A stretch of 44,482 nt of DNA from Paludibacteraceae bacterium (GTDB lineage Bacteria; Bacteroidota; Bacteroidia; Bacteroidales; Paludibacteraceae): the NCBI GenBank assembly GCA_017478725.1, contig JAFVDD010000046.1, positions 1 to 44,482 of the forward strand, in the 5' to 3' direction. A model generated the notes under the pieces. It was not told the origin of the DNA. It ran no database searches and saw only the letters and a list, made by a program, of their open reading frames with translations. Made by a program: the position numbers and the translations under genes. Below, one piece after another: positions 24,421 through 32,996 of the stretch (its first letter is position 1; each line of letters begins with the position of its first letter).

Positions 24421-24449
24421 AAAAAAGAGACCTTTCGGGTCTCTTTTTT
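24421..24449 (+). terminator. Terminator of tRNA-Gln (bidirectional)
   Basis: AAAAAAGAGACC (24421-24432) and GGTCTCTTTTTT (24438-24449) form a 12-bp stem. The symmetric A/T arms let it also end the minus-strand hydrolase gene, whose stop is 3 bp away. Confidence 0.9.
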
Positions 24450-24451
24450 CG

Positions 24452-25903
24452 TTATAGGTGGGTTTTCAGGAACCGTAGCCAACTCTCCCAGTGCCTGTGG
24501 GTCATTTCGTGCCCGCAGTCATAGGCTTCCACCTCCAACCTCTTACCCATTAACCCTTCGCAATTACTATAGACGGAGTCTATATAGCGTACGCAACTAT
24601 CCACAGCCGCGACAGGGAAAAGCTTGTCGTGCAGCCCGTATTGCAACAGGAAGGGCCGTGGCGCAATAGTAGCGGCTATTGCTGCAAACTCTTTCCATTC
24701 TCCCTGAGTCCGTTCGTCGGAATCCGCCGGATAGATCCCTTTGCGTACCATGCACAGCCAGGAATCGTTGTAGCGGTTCTGTGCCAGCGTGGTCATCCAA
24801 TGGGCGGCGATGCAGGCTTTGATGTGCGGTTCTTCCGCAGCCAGGTTCCATGCACGGTAGGCTCCGTAGGAGAACCCGGCTACAGCTATGCGGTCGGGGT
24901 TGACAAAGGGTAGGGAACGAAGATAATCGGCTCCCGCTCTGTCTTCCTCCAGCACGCGCTGATACCATTCGCCGACGCCGCCTAACGAGTCGCTGAAAGC
25001 CCGTTGGGACAATGCCGAGCGACGGCTGCCCCAATAGGGAGCATCGGCACAGTAAACCACGTATCCATGTGCTGCCAGACTATCGCCTATCGCCATGCCG
25101 TTGTAATAGGGTTCGGGGTTCCGGCCAATGACTTTTGCCCAGCCTTTCTCAAACCGTGCGCCGTGGTCGTGCAGCAACAACACGGCCGGCCAACCGCCTT
25201 CCGGCATCGGGCTTTGCGGCAGCAACAAGCGTTGTGCCTTATGATCAGCTACCGGCGTGTGACCCAGTTTCTCGTGGCACTGATGGATATACATCAACGT
25301 TGCTTCGCGTACCCAGCAGTTCTGCCATTGGGGCGCGCGGAACAAGACCTCCGCCCGCTCAAACCATTTCAAAGCCTCCGCTTTGCTGCCGAACGGCTTG
25401 GGCGCGTAGAACATGCATGTGCCGTAATAACTCACCACCAGCGGATCGTCCGGCGCCAGCTGTGTCGCCTCCTTGGCGAGGTTCATCGCTTTCAGGGGAT
25501 GAACCGACTCTTTCAACCTCAGTTCATACACATACACAGCACTCATGTACATCTCGTAATGTCCTTTGGGCAAACGGTCCTTCCGGCTTTCCACATCCGC
25601 CTTGAATAGTTGCACGTACTGTTTGGCTTCGGGGAGCAATGCCTCTTTGCCCGCTTGCTTCGCCTCGGCTACGATATACCCGCAGTATCCGTACTCATAA
25701 AGCAACAGATGCCGGTCTGAGCCGCAGGTCTGACCATGCTGAAGGCTATCCACATACTCCTTCCAAACGGACATGTCCTGCTTCCGGTAGGCGTCAAACA
25801 AATACCTATCCGCCTCAAAACTTTGGGCGGATAGGTATTGACTACATACTATCAAGAGTAGCAGAATACTCCTTCGTATATTGTACATCGTTTCTTTGTA
25901 CAT
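24452..25903 (-). CDS. Exported TPR-like / alpha-beta hydrolase fusion protein
   Basis: The protein has 483 residues. A hydrophobic signal (SILLLLIVCSQYLSA) is followed by a helical domain of about 200 residues with TPR-like pairs (for example HPLKAMNLAKEATQLAPDDP and SKAEALKWFERAEVLF). A C-terminal alpha/beta hydrolase domain starts at GGWPAVLLLHDHGA. The triad candidates are Ser345 in GFSYG, Asp426 in GLHDKLFP and His465 in CGHEMTH. It resembles dienelactone-hydrolase/acetyl-xylan-esterase-like proteins; the substrate is unknown. The start ATG (25903) abuts the pfp stop; an internal ATG at 25888 is a possible alternative. It is probably co-transcribed with pfp, with no obvious metabolic link. 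Confidence 0.82.
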   Translation of the reverse strand: MYKETMYNIRRSILLLLIVCSQYLSAQSFEADRYLFDAYRKQDMSVWKEYVDSLQHGQTCGSDRHLLLYEYGYCGYIVAEAKQAGKEALLPEAKQYVQLFKADVESRKDRLPKGHYEMYMSAVYVYELRLKESVHPLKAMNLAKEATQLAPDDPLVVSYYGTCMFYAPKPFGSKAEALKWFERAEVLFRAPQWQNCWVREATLMYIHQCHEKLGHTPVADHKAQRLLLPQSPMPEGGWPAVLLLHDHGARFEKGWAKVIGRNPEPYYNGMAIGDSLAAHGYVVYCADAPYWGSRRSALSQRAFSDSLGGVGEWYQRVLEEDRAGADYLRSLPFVNPDRIAVAGFSYGAYRAWNLAAEEPHIKACIAAHWMTTLAQNRYNDSWLCMVRKGIYPADSDERTQGEWKEFAAIAATIAPRPFLLQYGLHDKLFPVAAVDSCVRYIDSVYSNCEGLMGKRLEVEAYDCGHEMTHRHWESWLRFLKTHL

Positions 25904-27556
25904 TTATTTGCCGCGCTCGAGCAGCAATGTGCGTGTCGGTTGGTCGCATACCTCTGTCGGACCGTAGTACTGGATCGGACCCGGGTAGATGTAATTGGTG
26001 TGCGGACTTGCCCATTCGGCACGGTGAGCCTCCAGGTACTTGAACGGTGCGCCGTCCAGCTCCACGAGGGCTTTCTGGATGACGGGTTTCATCTTGCCGT
26101 TACGGCGCTCCATGTTCATCATCATCGTGATAGGTACACCGCCTGCGAGCCACTCAGCTGCGGGTCTGGTCAGATTGCGCACGAGCGACATATATCCTGT
26201 CTTGCCGGCTGCGATGAGGTGAGTAGCGTTTACGCCGATGGAGTAGCAGTAGTCAGCATCGAAGTTAGACGGCATGGCGCAGCGACCTTCGTAGCCGAAG
26301 AAGTGATTCAGTGCGGAGAACTTGCCTTTGTATTCGCCGTTGGCTTTGAGCACCGCCAGACGTTTCTGTACCATCTCAATCAGCAGTTTCTCGGTCTCGA
26401 TCTGGCTAACCATGACGTTTCCGTGCGGGTCACGGTCGAGCGTCAGCTGGCGGGCAATGCCCTTCGGCAGCGAACGGTACAGTTCGCACGAAGCGGGCGT
26501 GAGCATGCTCTTTACGTACTCGCGTTTGGCGTCGTCGCCGTCCAACTGGGTGAACTCCTCGTTGTTGGCAAGCATGTCGTTCAGTTCCTGAATCAGCACG
26601 CGCATAGCAGGAATGAATTCAATGAGACCTTCCGGAATCAGCACTGTACCGAAATTGAGGCCTGCGTTCGCACGGGCTACAATCACCTTTACGATATCCT
26701 CTACGATGTCGTTGAGCGTCATCTTCTTCGCCTCTACCTCCTCGCTGATGAGGCAGATATTCGGCTGGCTCTGCAATGCGCACTCAAGGGCGATATGACT
26801 TGCCGAACGGCCCATTAGGCGGATGAAGTGCCAGTATTTCTTTGCACTGTTGGCGTCGCGCTGAATATTACCGATAAGCTCGGCGTAGGTCTTACAAGCG
26901 GTGTCGAAACCGAACGAGGTCTCAATCATCTCGTTCTTGAGGTCACCGTCAATCGTCTTCGGACAGCCGATGACCTGAATACCGCATTGTTTCTGCAGGT
27001 AGTACTCGGCGAGTACGCAGGCGTTGGTGTTCGAGTCGTCGCCACCGATGATAACCACTGCCTTGATACCCAACTGCTTGCAGATCTCGATACCGTTATC
27101 GAACTGCCAGGTCTCTTCCAGTTTGGTACGGCCCGAACCGATGATGTCGAAGCCACCGGTGTTGCGGTATTCGTCAATGATGTCTTTCGTCAACTCTTGA
27201 TACTTGCCGTCAATCAGACCTGAAGGACCGCCGAGGAAGCCATACAGTTTGTTCTCGGGGTTCAATGCCTTCAAACCGTCAAACAGACCGCAGATGACGT
27301 TGTGACCGCCGGGGGCTTGACCACCGGAGAGGATGACGCCGACATTGAACGGCTCGGCACAGGTGTTCTTGCCTGTTGTGGGTTCAAACGTGATAAGCGG
27401 CAGACCGTAGGTATTGGGGAAAAGTTTCTTGATTTCCTCCTGGTCTGCTACCGACTGTGTTTTCTCGCCTTCCACAAGGCGTACTGCGCCCTGCAATGCT
27501 ACCGGCATCTTCGGCTGATAGCTTTGACGGGCGATTTGTAATGGAGATTTTTGCAT
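25904..27556 (-). CDS. pfp: PPi-dependent 6-phosphofructokinase
   Basis: The protein has 550 residues, the length of the long PPi-PFK clade. GGDDS (171-175), rather than the GGDGS of ATP enzymes, and the lysine in PKTIDGDL (199-206) indicate use of pyrophosphate. [14 protein letters not shown] is the substrate-binding MGR motif. It interconverts fructose 6-phosphate and fructose 1,6-bisphosphate reversibly, which suits an anaerobe saving ATP in glycolysis. The ATG at 27556 ([10 protein letters not shown]) is chosen; an upstream in-frame extension would run into the promoter. The promoter is at 27599-27629. Confidence 0.95.
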   Translation of the reverse strand: MQKSPLQIARQSYQPKMPVALQGAVRLVEGEKTQSVADQEEIKKLFPNTYGLPLITFEPTTGKNTCAEPFNVGVILSGGQAPGGHNVICGLFDGLKALNPENKLYGFLGGPSGLIDGKYQELTKDIIDEYRNTGGFDIIGSGRTKLEETWQFDNGIEICKQLGIKAVVIIGGDDSNTNACVLAEYYLQKQCGIQVIGCPKTIDGDLKNEMIETSFGFDTACKTYAELIGNIQRDANSAKKYWHFIRLMGRSASHIALECALQSQPNICLISEEVEAKKMTLNDIVEDIVKVIVARANAGLNFGTVLIPEGLIEFIPAMRVLIQELNDMLANNEEFTQLDGDDAKREYVKSMLTPASCELYRSLPKGIARQLTLDRDPHGNVMVSQIETEKLLIEMVQKRLAVLKANGEYKGKFSALNHFFGYEGRCAMPSNFDADYCYSIGVNATHLIAAGKTGYMSLVRNLTRPAAEWLAGGVPITMMMNMERRNGKMKPVIQKALVELDGAPFKYLEAHRAEWASPHTNYIYPGPIQYYGPTEVCDQPTRTLLLERGK

Positions 27557-27598
27557 AAGATTAGTATATTTGATTTGACATATCTGCAAATTTGCCTG

Positions 27599-27629
27599 CA
27601 AATTTACTGCTTTTTTTTGACATATGCAA
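27599..27629 (-). promoter_or_regulatory. pfp promoter
   Basis: Minus-strand TTGC (27629-27626), 19 bp, TAAATTTG (27606-27599). The spacer contains GTCAAAAAAAAGCAG exactly. Confidence 0.83.
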
Positions 27630-27644
27630 GGAAAATGTAAGAAA

Positions 27645-28871
27645 TTAGTGCTTCGGGCTCCAGAAAAAGTCGGTTATCCACGGAGGAATGCGGCTTTTGG
27701 GGTTATCTCGCTTCGGCTCGAACGATTGTTGCGTCCATTCGCCATTACCCTCCAACGCCCGTTGTACGCGGTCCTTGCCTGCGCCGAAGCGTACGCCGAC
27801 CGAGGCCTGCACTTTCCAGTTCCAGTTCTCAAGCGATACGACGTTGTGGTTGACGGTAGTCTTGGAGCGGAAACGGATGTTCTCTGCCGTCGCCCAGACG
27901 TTGAGGTGCACCCATTTGTTGATTTCCCAGCTCACAGCGGCACGCATGTTGCCGGACACATGGACGGGAAACGAGGGCTCAAGGTTGTACATCGGCTCGC
28001 CCGGCAGGCCGTTAGCCACGCTGTCAGGCAGGTAGAACGAGACGAGATTGACGGAATAGGTGACGAGCATCGCGGCGGCGGAGGCATGGAGAATCACCTT
28101 GCCGTGGTTGGGCGTATAGTTGATGCCGTAGCCGAGGCCGACAGCTATCTGCCGAGTGCGCACCGCGGTCAGATTCGACATCAGCGCCGGCAGCAAAGGC
28201 ATTTCCGCATCGGGCACTTTCATGGTGTCGGACAAGGCCACCTGGCTGGATAGGTAAGAGAGGTGAAGCAGAAGCGAACCGGCGGTTTTCTTCTGGATAT
28301 ACGATTGCTTGACCGCCGCCTGATGGGAATAATGGGCGGCATTGAGGGCGTACCAGAGGTTGAGGCTGGCGTTGGTGATGATGACGTTATTCTTGGCAAA
28401 ATCTTTGAGCGACCAGTCGCCGATAGTGAGTGATGTGTTGATGTTGGTGCTGGTCTGGATGGCAAAATCAAAGCCGATGAACTTACTGCCCAACGAAAAA
28501 CTGAGCCGCTGGGCATAGGCATGCAGTGCATCCCAACTATAACCGAAACCGAACCCGCGGTAGCCGGCATAGAAGCCGAGGTCCACGCTGGGCGTCGTCT
28601 TGTTGAGCAGGGTGAAACTCATGGTGCCGTACTCAGCGATATCGGTGGTGGAGGTGAGGTTGGAATTGACGCCTACCATGGCGTTGGTGTACGCGAGGCG
28701 CCAGCTATGTTCCGGCAGGTCAATATAAGTGGTGTCTATACTCTTCCGCAGGTAGTTGTCCACCCAGTTGCCAGTGCGGTAAAAGAACAGCAGTCCCTTC
28801 GTCGGCTCGGCATAGGCGGATAAGCAAAGCGTCATCAGCAAGATGAGAATATGTATTCTTGCTTTGTTCAT
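27645..28871 (-). CDS. DUF4421 family protein, probable outer-membrane beta-barrel
   Basis: The protein has 408 residues with a signal peptide ([21 protein letters not shown]). The mature start, with [24 protein letters not shown], is typical of DUF4421, a Bacteroidota family. The rest consists of alternating strands with aromatic girdles ([16 protein letters not shown] and [15 protein letters not shown]), consistent with an outer-membrane barrel. Function unknown. It has its own promoter and lies upstream of pfp on the same strand; the pfp promoter lies between them. Confidence 0.8.
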   Translation of the reverse strand: MNKARIHILILLMTLCLSAYAEPTKGLLFFYRTGNWVDNYLRKSIDTTYIDLPEHSWRLAYTNAMVGVNSNLTSTTDIAEYGTMSFTLLNKTTPSVDLGFYAGYRGFGFGYSWDALHAYAQRLSFSLGSKFIGFDFAIQTSTNINTSLTIGDWSLKDFAKNNVIITNASLNLWYALNAAHYSHQAAVKQSYIQKKTAGSLLLHLSYLSSQVALSDTMKVPDAEMPLLPALMSNLTAVRTRQIAVGLGYGINYTPNHGKVILHASAAAMLVTYSVNLVSFYLPDSVANGLPGEPMYNLEPSFPVHVSGNMRAAVSWEINKWVHLNVWATAENIRFRSKTTVNHNVVSLENWNWKVQASVGVRFGAGKDRVQRALEGNGEWTQQSFEPKRDNPKSRIPPWITDFFWSPKH

Positions 28872-28889
28872 GGACGAAATAATCGATTA

Positions 28890-28921
28890 CAAAGGTACAA
28901 CAAATTTTTGACATATGCAAA
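28890..28921 (-). promoter_or_regulatory. Promoter of the DUF4421 gene
   Basis: Minus-strand TTTG (28921-28918), 20 bp, TACCTTTG (28897-28890). Confidence 0.82.
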
Positions 28922-29034
28922 TTTTCTTTTCGTTTTCTACTTTTTTGATACAATGTGCAGAAATGTGTTTGTGCGAGGGTATGTCGGGGGGGGAATTTTA
29001 GATAAACCTTGTGGTATGATTCCCCAAGTGATAC

Positions 29035-29086
29035 TATACTTCACCGTCGGCTGACCGTCGGCTGACCGTCGGCTGACCGTCGGCGA
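29035..29086. repeat. Four tandem 11-bp units in the DUF4421-ATPase spacer
   Basis: ACCGTCGGCTG three times (29043-29075), then ACCGTCGGCGA (29076-29086). On the reverse strand the edge CAGCCGACGGTGAAGTATA is shared (18 of 19) with the M16 gene at 1221-1239. A run of eight G lies nearby (28986-28993). No gene is seen in 28930-29150. Confidence 0.85.
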
Positions 29087-29154
29087 ACTCCGGTAATTCA
29101 CGTGATATACTTGTGAGTTCGTTGACATGCGACGTTTCGGAAAGGTCAACTTAC

Positions 29155-29179
29155 AAAAAAGCAGCGCCGTCGGCACTGC
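29155..29179 (-). terminator. Terminator of the AAA ATPase gene
   Basis: GCAGCGCC (29161-29168) and GGCACTGC (29172-29179) form a stem with one G-T mismatch. On the minus strand a T-run follows (complement of 29155-29160). Confidence 0.8.
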
Positions 29180-29231
29180 TGTAAAATATGGTTGTTGTCC
29201 TATACGTCGCTCGAAAAAGGTAAAACGATTG

Positions 29232-30431
29232 TCAATACAAAAAACCAACTGACCATATGGGCAATTTGTTTCCTATTGCCGTTTCCAGATTGTCCGCCAA
29301 TACATACGAATTGGGGATGTCTTTGATTTGCCGGAAGTTCTTATTTTCACCTCCTACCTCAATCGTATATTTCCGATCCACCAAGAAATCACCCCGCTTC
29401 TTGCCGAACTCTACGTCGTGTTTTGCCGTCAATTGGTTGACCACAATCGTCTCCCGCACAGTGCCGATCTGCACCGGTGTCGTGGCCCACGCATACAGCA
29501 TGTTTGGATTGTCAATGTAGATTTTATCCGGCTTTTGCATCCGCTTTACACTTACCAAGTCGCAATATAGCAACTGCAGTAATTTCGCCTTGCCCATATG
29601 CATTAGATACTCCACCACCGTATCCCGTTTGAGGCCGCTTAGGATGGACATCTTCGTAATATCCACCTCAAATGGCTCACTGGCGCAGAGCATTGTCATC
29701 AGCGCTTTTATCTTCCGCGTGTTGCTTTGTGAGACATGACAGATCTTCGTCAACTCATTGTCTATCGTTTGGTTCACTACCTGCTGAATGGCTTGGTAAT
29801 AATCGATTTCGTTCTCCATGTAATACGGATAATAGCCATACTTCATATACTCATGGAACAACGCCACAGGCCTGCCAAGACTATTCATCTGCCTAATCAG
29901 CGGAGCTGGATCGGTCAGCACCTCCTCCAACGGATATATAGGCATCTCTATCCCTTTGTAGAAATGCAAGAATTCCCGGAAACTCAAGCCCTGAATGTCA
30001 TGATTAATACACCTTCTGCTCAAGTCCGAATCGCCTTCTGTTAAACTCAATAAGCTGCTCCCGCTGATAGCAATCCGCAGCGTTGGATAAAAATCGTACG
30101 CCTCTTTTATTTCTTGACTCCAGTTGTCGTATTTGTGAATCTCGTCGATGAACAGGTGTTTCCCTCCCTGCAGATAGAACTGCTTGACCAGATCAAGGAT
30201 GGTATGGGTAGAGAAGTAACTGTCGTCGCACGACACATACAGCACTTGCCGGTCCATATACTTGTAGTGCTGCTTGATATACTGGCGCATTATGGTGGAC
30301 TTACCTACACCTTTGGGCCCGCGTATAGCTAATAACCGCGCATCCCAATTGATGGAATTGGCCCACTGCCGAATGATTTCCATCGGTGTTATCTCGATAA
30401 TCCGGTCATGTTTTTCAAATAAAGTATCCAT
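29232..30431 (-). CDS. AAA ATPase with C-terminal DUF4143-type domain
   Basis: The protein has 399 residues. Walker A is GPKGVGKST (38-46) and Walker B is LFIDEIH (93-99), in the AAA_14 arrangement. Sensor-like ISGSSLL and the RRCINHDIQGLSFREFL segment follow. The C-terminal half resembles DUF4143, with a nuclease-like region, GTVRETIVVNQL...VEFGKKRGDFLVDRKYTIEVGG, whose spaced D and E-x-G resemble PD-(D/E)XK folds. The family is common and multicopy in Bacteroidales; its cellular role is unclear, and links to defence or selfish elements are only suggested. It has a repeat-built leader (30437-30529) and its own promoter and terminator. Confidence 0.87.
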   Translation of the reverse strand: MDTLFEKHDRIIEITPMEIIRQWANSINWDARLLAIRGPKGVGKSTIMRQYIKQHYKYMDRQVLYVSCDDSYFSTHTILDLVKQFYLQGGKHLFIDEIHKYDNWSQEIKEAYDFYPTLRIAISGSSLLSLTEGDSDLSRRCINHDIQGLSFREFLHFYKGIEMPIYPLEEVLTDPAPLIRQMNSLGRPVALFHEYMKYGYYPYYMENEIDYYQAIQQVVNQTIDNELTKICHVSQSNTRKIKALMTMLCASEPFEVDITKMSILSGLKRDTVVEYLMHMGKAKLLQLLYCDLVSVKRMQKPDKIYIDNPNMLYAWATTPVQIGTVRETIVVNQLTAKHDVEFGKKRGDFLVDRKYTIEVGGENKNFRQIKDIPNSYVLADNLETAIGNKLPIWSVGFLY

Positions 30432-30436
30432 ATCAG

Positions 30437-30529
30437 CTTCTGCATTGTTTGCTCCTTTTGAAGGGCATTTTGTTGCAATATTTGCCCCTCTAAAAGGGCG
30501 TTTTGTTTTGTTATTTGCCCGTTATCGGG
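30437..30529 (-). promoter_or_regulatory. Leader of the AAA ATPase gene: three tandem hairpin units
   Basis: Read on the minus strand, three units of 31, 33 and 29 nt follow each other (30529-30499, 30498-30466, 30465-30437). Each begins with a CCC...GGG-type hairpin (CCCGATAACGGG; CCCTTTTAGAGGGG; CCCTTCAAAAGGAG), then GCAAA(T/C)A and an A-rich stretch. The start codon at 30431 follows 5 nt later. The leader lies between the -7 box (30532) and the ATG, so it is transcribed. A regulatory role is inferred. Confidence 0.6.
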
Positions 30530-30531
30530 TG

Positions 30532-30563
30532 CAAAATTATAAAAAATAAATGATACACGCAAA
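30532..30563 (-). promoter_or_regulatory. Promoter of the AAA ATPase gene
   Basis: Minus-strand TTTG (30563-30560), 20 bp, TAATTTTG (30539-30532). Confidence 0.8.
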
Positions 30564-30586
30564 TATTTTTGAATATTTTTGGCAAA

Positions 30587-30630
30587 TTGACGGTTTTTGT
30601 TTGGCAGGTTGAAGGTTTTTCGTTTGGCAG
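30587..30630. repeat. Two 22-bp direct repeats upstream of the ATPase promoter
   Basis: TTGACGGTTTTTGTTTGGCAGG (30587-30608) is followed directly by a copy differing at a few positions (30609-30630). They lie just upstream of the -33 box and could be regulator sites. The remaining spacer 30631-30780 is AT-rich with no gene. Confidence 0.75.
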
Positions 30631-30698
30631 TATGATGAATTTACTTAATTTTTGTCGCCAAAATCCATAAAATCACCGCGTATTTTCTATATTCTGTG

Positions 30699-30728
30699 CA
30701 AAATTACTACTTTTTTGATATATGCAAA
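30699..30728 (-). promoter_or_regulatory. Second possible minus-strand promoter before the ATPase
   Basis: Minus-strand TTTG (30728-30725), 18 bp, TAATTTTG (30706-30699), with a diverged TCAAAAAAG spacer. Its transcript would run through the 22-bp repeats. Confidence 0.5.
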
Positions 30729-30769
30729 TTTTCGGTACGTTTTCAATTATTTTGATACAGGCAACAAAA

Positions 30770-30807
30770 ACAGGCAACAAAAACAGCAGCACCGGAAAGT
30801 GCTGCTG
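30770..30807 (-). terminator. Terminator of the MFS-SDR operon
   Basis: CAGCAGCAC (30784-30792) and GTGCTGCTG (30799-30807) form a perfect 9-bp stem; on the minus strand TTTTTG follows. The flank at 30768-30783 holds two copies of CAGGCAACAAAAA-like sequence. Confidence 0.88.
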
Positions 30808-30880
30808 TTACAGAGAAGAGTAGTGTAAGGGTTTTAGAACATTGGGTTATACGCAGGTATGGGGAGGATGAACGTACGGG

Positions 30881-31654
30881 TTATACGCAGGTATAGCCGC
30901 CATCCACGGGCAGGGCGATGCCGGTGATGTAGCGGGACTCTTCGGCGGCAAGGAAAACCGTTGCGGAGTCCAGTTCGCCCTCTTCGCCGTAACGCTCCAT
31001 CGGGATGACCGTCTTGGCGTAGTTCGCGAAATAGTCCGAGCGCAGTGTCTGCTCGGTCAGCGGCGTAATGAAATAGCCAGGACAGATAGCATTGACGGTG
31101 ATGCCGTGCTTGCCCCATTCGGCTGCCAACGCACGCGTCATGTTGACGACGCCGCCCTTGGCTGCATGGTAGGGCGAGGCAGGCGCAATCTTGTTGCCCA
31201 CCAGTCCGTACATCGAGGCGATATTGATAATACGTCCGTAACCGTTGGGGATCATCGATTTCTTCGCTACGGCACGCGCCACACGGAACGTACCGAAAAG
31301 GTCAATCTGCACTTCGTTCATAAACTGCGCATCGGTGATGTCCTCCGCCGGCGCCACGGCACCCGTACCGGCGTTGTTGACCACAATGTCAATCTTGCCG
31401 AAGCGGGCAATCGCTTCGTCCACGGTTTTCTCCACCGCCGCGGTGTCAGTGATGTCGCATTGGAGCGGCAGCACCTGTACGCCGAAAGCGGACTCGATTT
31501 CTTGCTGTACTTCCACCAGTTTCTCATAACGGCGGGCGATAATAACGAGGTTAGCTCCCTGACGTGCAAGCGCTTTTGCCATCTGCACGCCCAGACCTCC
31601 GGAACAGCCGGTGACCAACGCCACGCGGCCGCTTAAATCAAACATATTCTTCAT
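30881..31654 (-). CDS. Short-chain dehydrogenase/reductase, gluconate 5-dehydrogenase-like
   Basis: The protein has 257 residues, a classical SDR. The cofactor motif TGCSGGLG is at 15-22, NNAG at 93-96, and the catalytic residues are Ser147, Tyr162 and Lys166 (YHAAK). ARR after the second strand suggests a preference for NADP(H). It ends LPVDGGYTCV. It most resembles gluconate 5-dehydrogenases and 3-oxoacyl-ACP reductases; the exact sugar or alcohol substrate cannot be fixed. It begins 2 bp after the stop of the MFS gene, so the two probably handle one imported carbohydrate. Confidence 0.88.
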   Translation of the reverse strand: MKNMFDLSGRVALVTGCSGGLGVQMAKALARQGANLVIIARRYEKLVEVQQEIESAFGVQVLPLQCDITDTAAVEKTVDEAIARFGKIDIVVNNAGTGAVAPAEDITDAQFMNEVQIDLFGTFRVARAVAKKSMIPNGYGRIINIASMYGLVGNKIAPASPYHAAKGGVVNMTRALAAEWGKHGITVNAICPGYFITPLTEQTLRSDYFANYAKTVIPMERYGEEGELDSATVFLAAEESRYITGIALPVDGGYTCV

Positions 31655-31656
31655 AT

Positions 31657-32837
31657 TTACAGTTGTTTTGTGTTGTTGCGTTTTTTATGGCTGCGGATGA
31701 GCATAAGCAGGCACACTATCAGCAGTAGCGGGAAGAAAGAGGCGGAGAGGATGCCGGTGGCGATGCCGTTCTCCTGCGCACGGGTGAAAAGCCCCACGAA
31801 CGAAGGGCCAAGTGTGCCGCCTACGTCGCCAGCCAGAGCCAGCAGCGCAAAGAGTGCCGTACCTCCGCCCCGCACATGCCCGACCGACAGGCTGATCGTG
31901 CCGGGCCACATGATTGCTACCGCCAGACCGCTGAGCATACAGCCTGCCAGCGCCAGCCATGGCAGCGGTGAGAGAGCGGCGGTCAGGTAACCGATAAGGC
32001 ACAGCACGCCCGACCAGGTCATGTAGCGCGACAACTCGACCTTGCCGCCGCGTTTGCCGTACCAGAGCCGCCCGAGCCCCATGCAGAAAGCAAAGCCGCA
32101 CGGCCCGAACAGATCGCCCACGGTCTTGCTCACGCCCAGCGACGCTTCGGCAAAAGCCGAGGTCCACTGCGCCATCGAGCTCTCCGACGCGCCTGCGGCA
32201 ATCATCAGCAGGAAGAACAGCCAGAAGACCCGTTCGCGGAAGAGCTGCGTCATGCTTTTGCCCTCGCCTTCGCTGACGATGGGTTCGATCGGGCAGGTGC
32301 TGAAATTATAGATGTTATAGAGCGGCACGATTGCCCAGCCGAGCGCCAGTTCTCCACGCCAAAGCAATGAAAAAAGAGCGTCGAGCCAAGGATGACGCCC
32401 ACGGCGCCCCAGCAGTAGAACGAGTGCAGCAGACTCATCGTCGCCTCTTTGTCAGGGAACGGGCACGCCTCAATAATCGGGCTGCAGAGCACCTCAATCA
32501 GTCCGCTGCCGACGGCATAAACCGCCACGCACAGCAGCAGTCCTACTAAGGGGTTCGGGCATAAGTCCGGCACAAAAGTCAGACCGATGAGTCCGGCGGC
32601 GGAGGTGATTTCGGACAGGATGATGCTGCGGCGGTAATTGAGGTTGGCGAACCGTGCGCAAAGGAAATCCACACTCATCTGGACGATGTAAAACACCGCC
32701 GGCACGAGCGCCAGCGACGCCAGCGGAATGCCGTACTGCCGGTGAAAGAGCACAAACAGCAGCGGCGTGAAGTTCGCCGTAATGGCTTGCGTCACAAACC
32801 CCAGATAACAAGCTATTTTGGTCCGTTGGTAATTCAT
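31657..32837 (-). pseudogene. MFS transporter disrupted by a frameshift
   Basis: Two reading frames together cover one MFS permease of about 390 residues. The first (from ATG 32837, MNYQRTKIACYLGF) carries the first six spans and ends in frame after FFHCFGVENWR. The second continues LGWAIVPLYNIYNFS to the normal end (SHKKRNNTKQL). The frame changes near 32345-32355, between spans 6 and 7. It resembles sugar or organic-acid MFS carriers and lies 2 bp upstream of the SDR gene. Either the gene is inactive or the assembly has an indel here. The promoter is at 32847-32878. Confidence 0.85.
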
Positions 32838-32846
32838 TTGCGAGTA

Positions 32847-32878
32847 CAAAGGTACTGCTTTTTTCTGACATACACAAA
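32847..32878 (-). promoter_or_regulatory. Promoter of the MFS-SDR operon
   Basis: Minus-strand TTTG (32878-32875), 20 bp, TACCTTTG (32854-32847). The spacer has GTCAGAAAAAAGCAG, one base from the shared 15-mer. Confidence 0.83.
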
Positions 32879-32918
32879 TATTTTTGTCTAAATTAAAGAG
32901 AAATCACATTATTTGGGG

Positions 32919-32950
32919 ATTGCGGGGGTGCAGAAAAAAGAGTAATTTTG
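32919..32950 (+). promoter_or_regulatory. Promoter of the porin-imelysin operon
   Basis: ATTG (32919-32922), 20 bp, TAATTTTG (32943-32950). The -33 box is weak. It is divergent from the MFS promoter. Confidence 0.65.
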
Positions 32951-32996
32951 TGCCGAAAAAAGAAACATACTTAATCGTATAAGTGCAAGATTTATT

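Noticed and set aside
28986-28993. G8 tract as a phase-variable switch.
   Set aside because: It is not within a promoter spacer or coding region that I can identify; the nearest promoter (28890-28921) is upstream on the other side of it.
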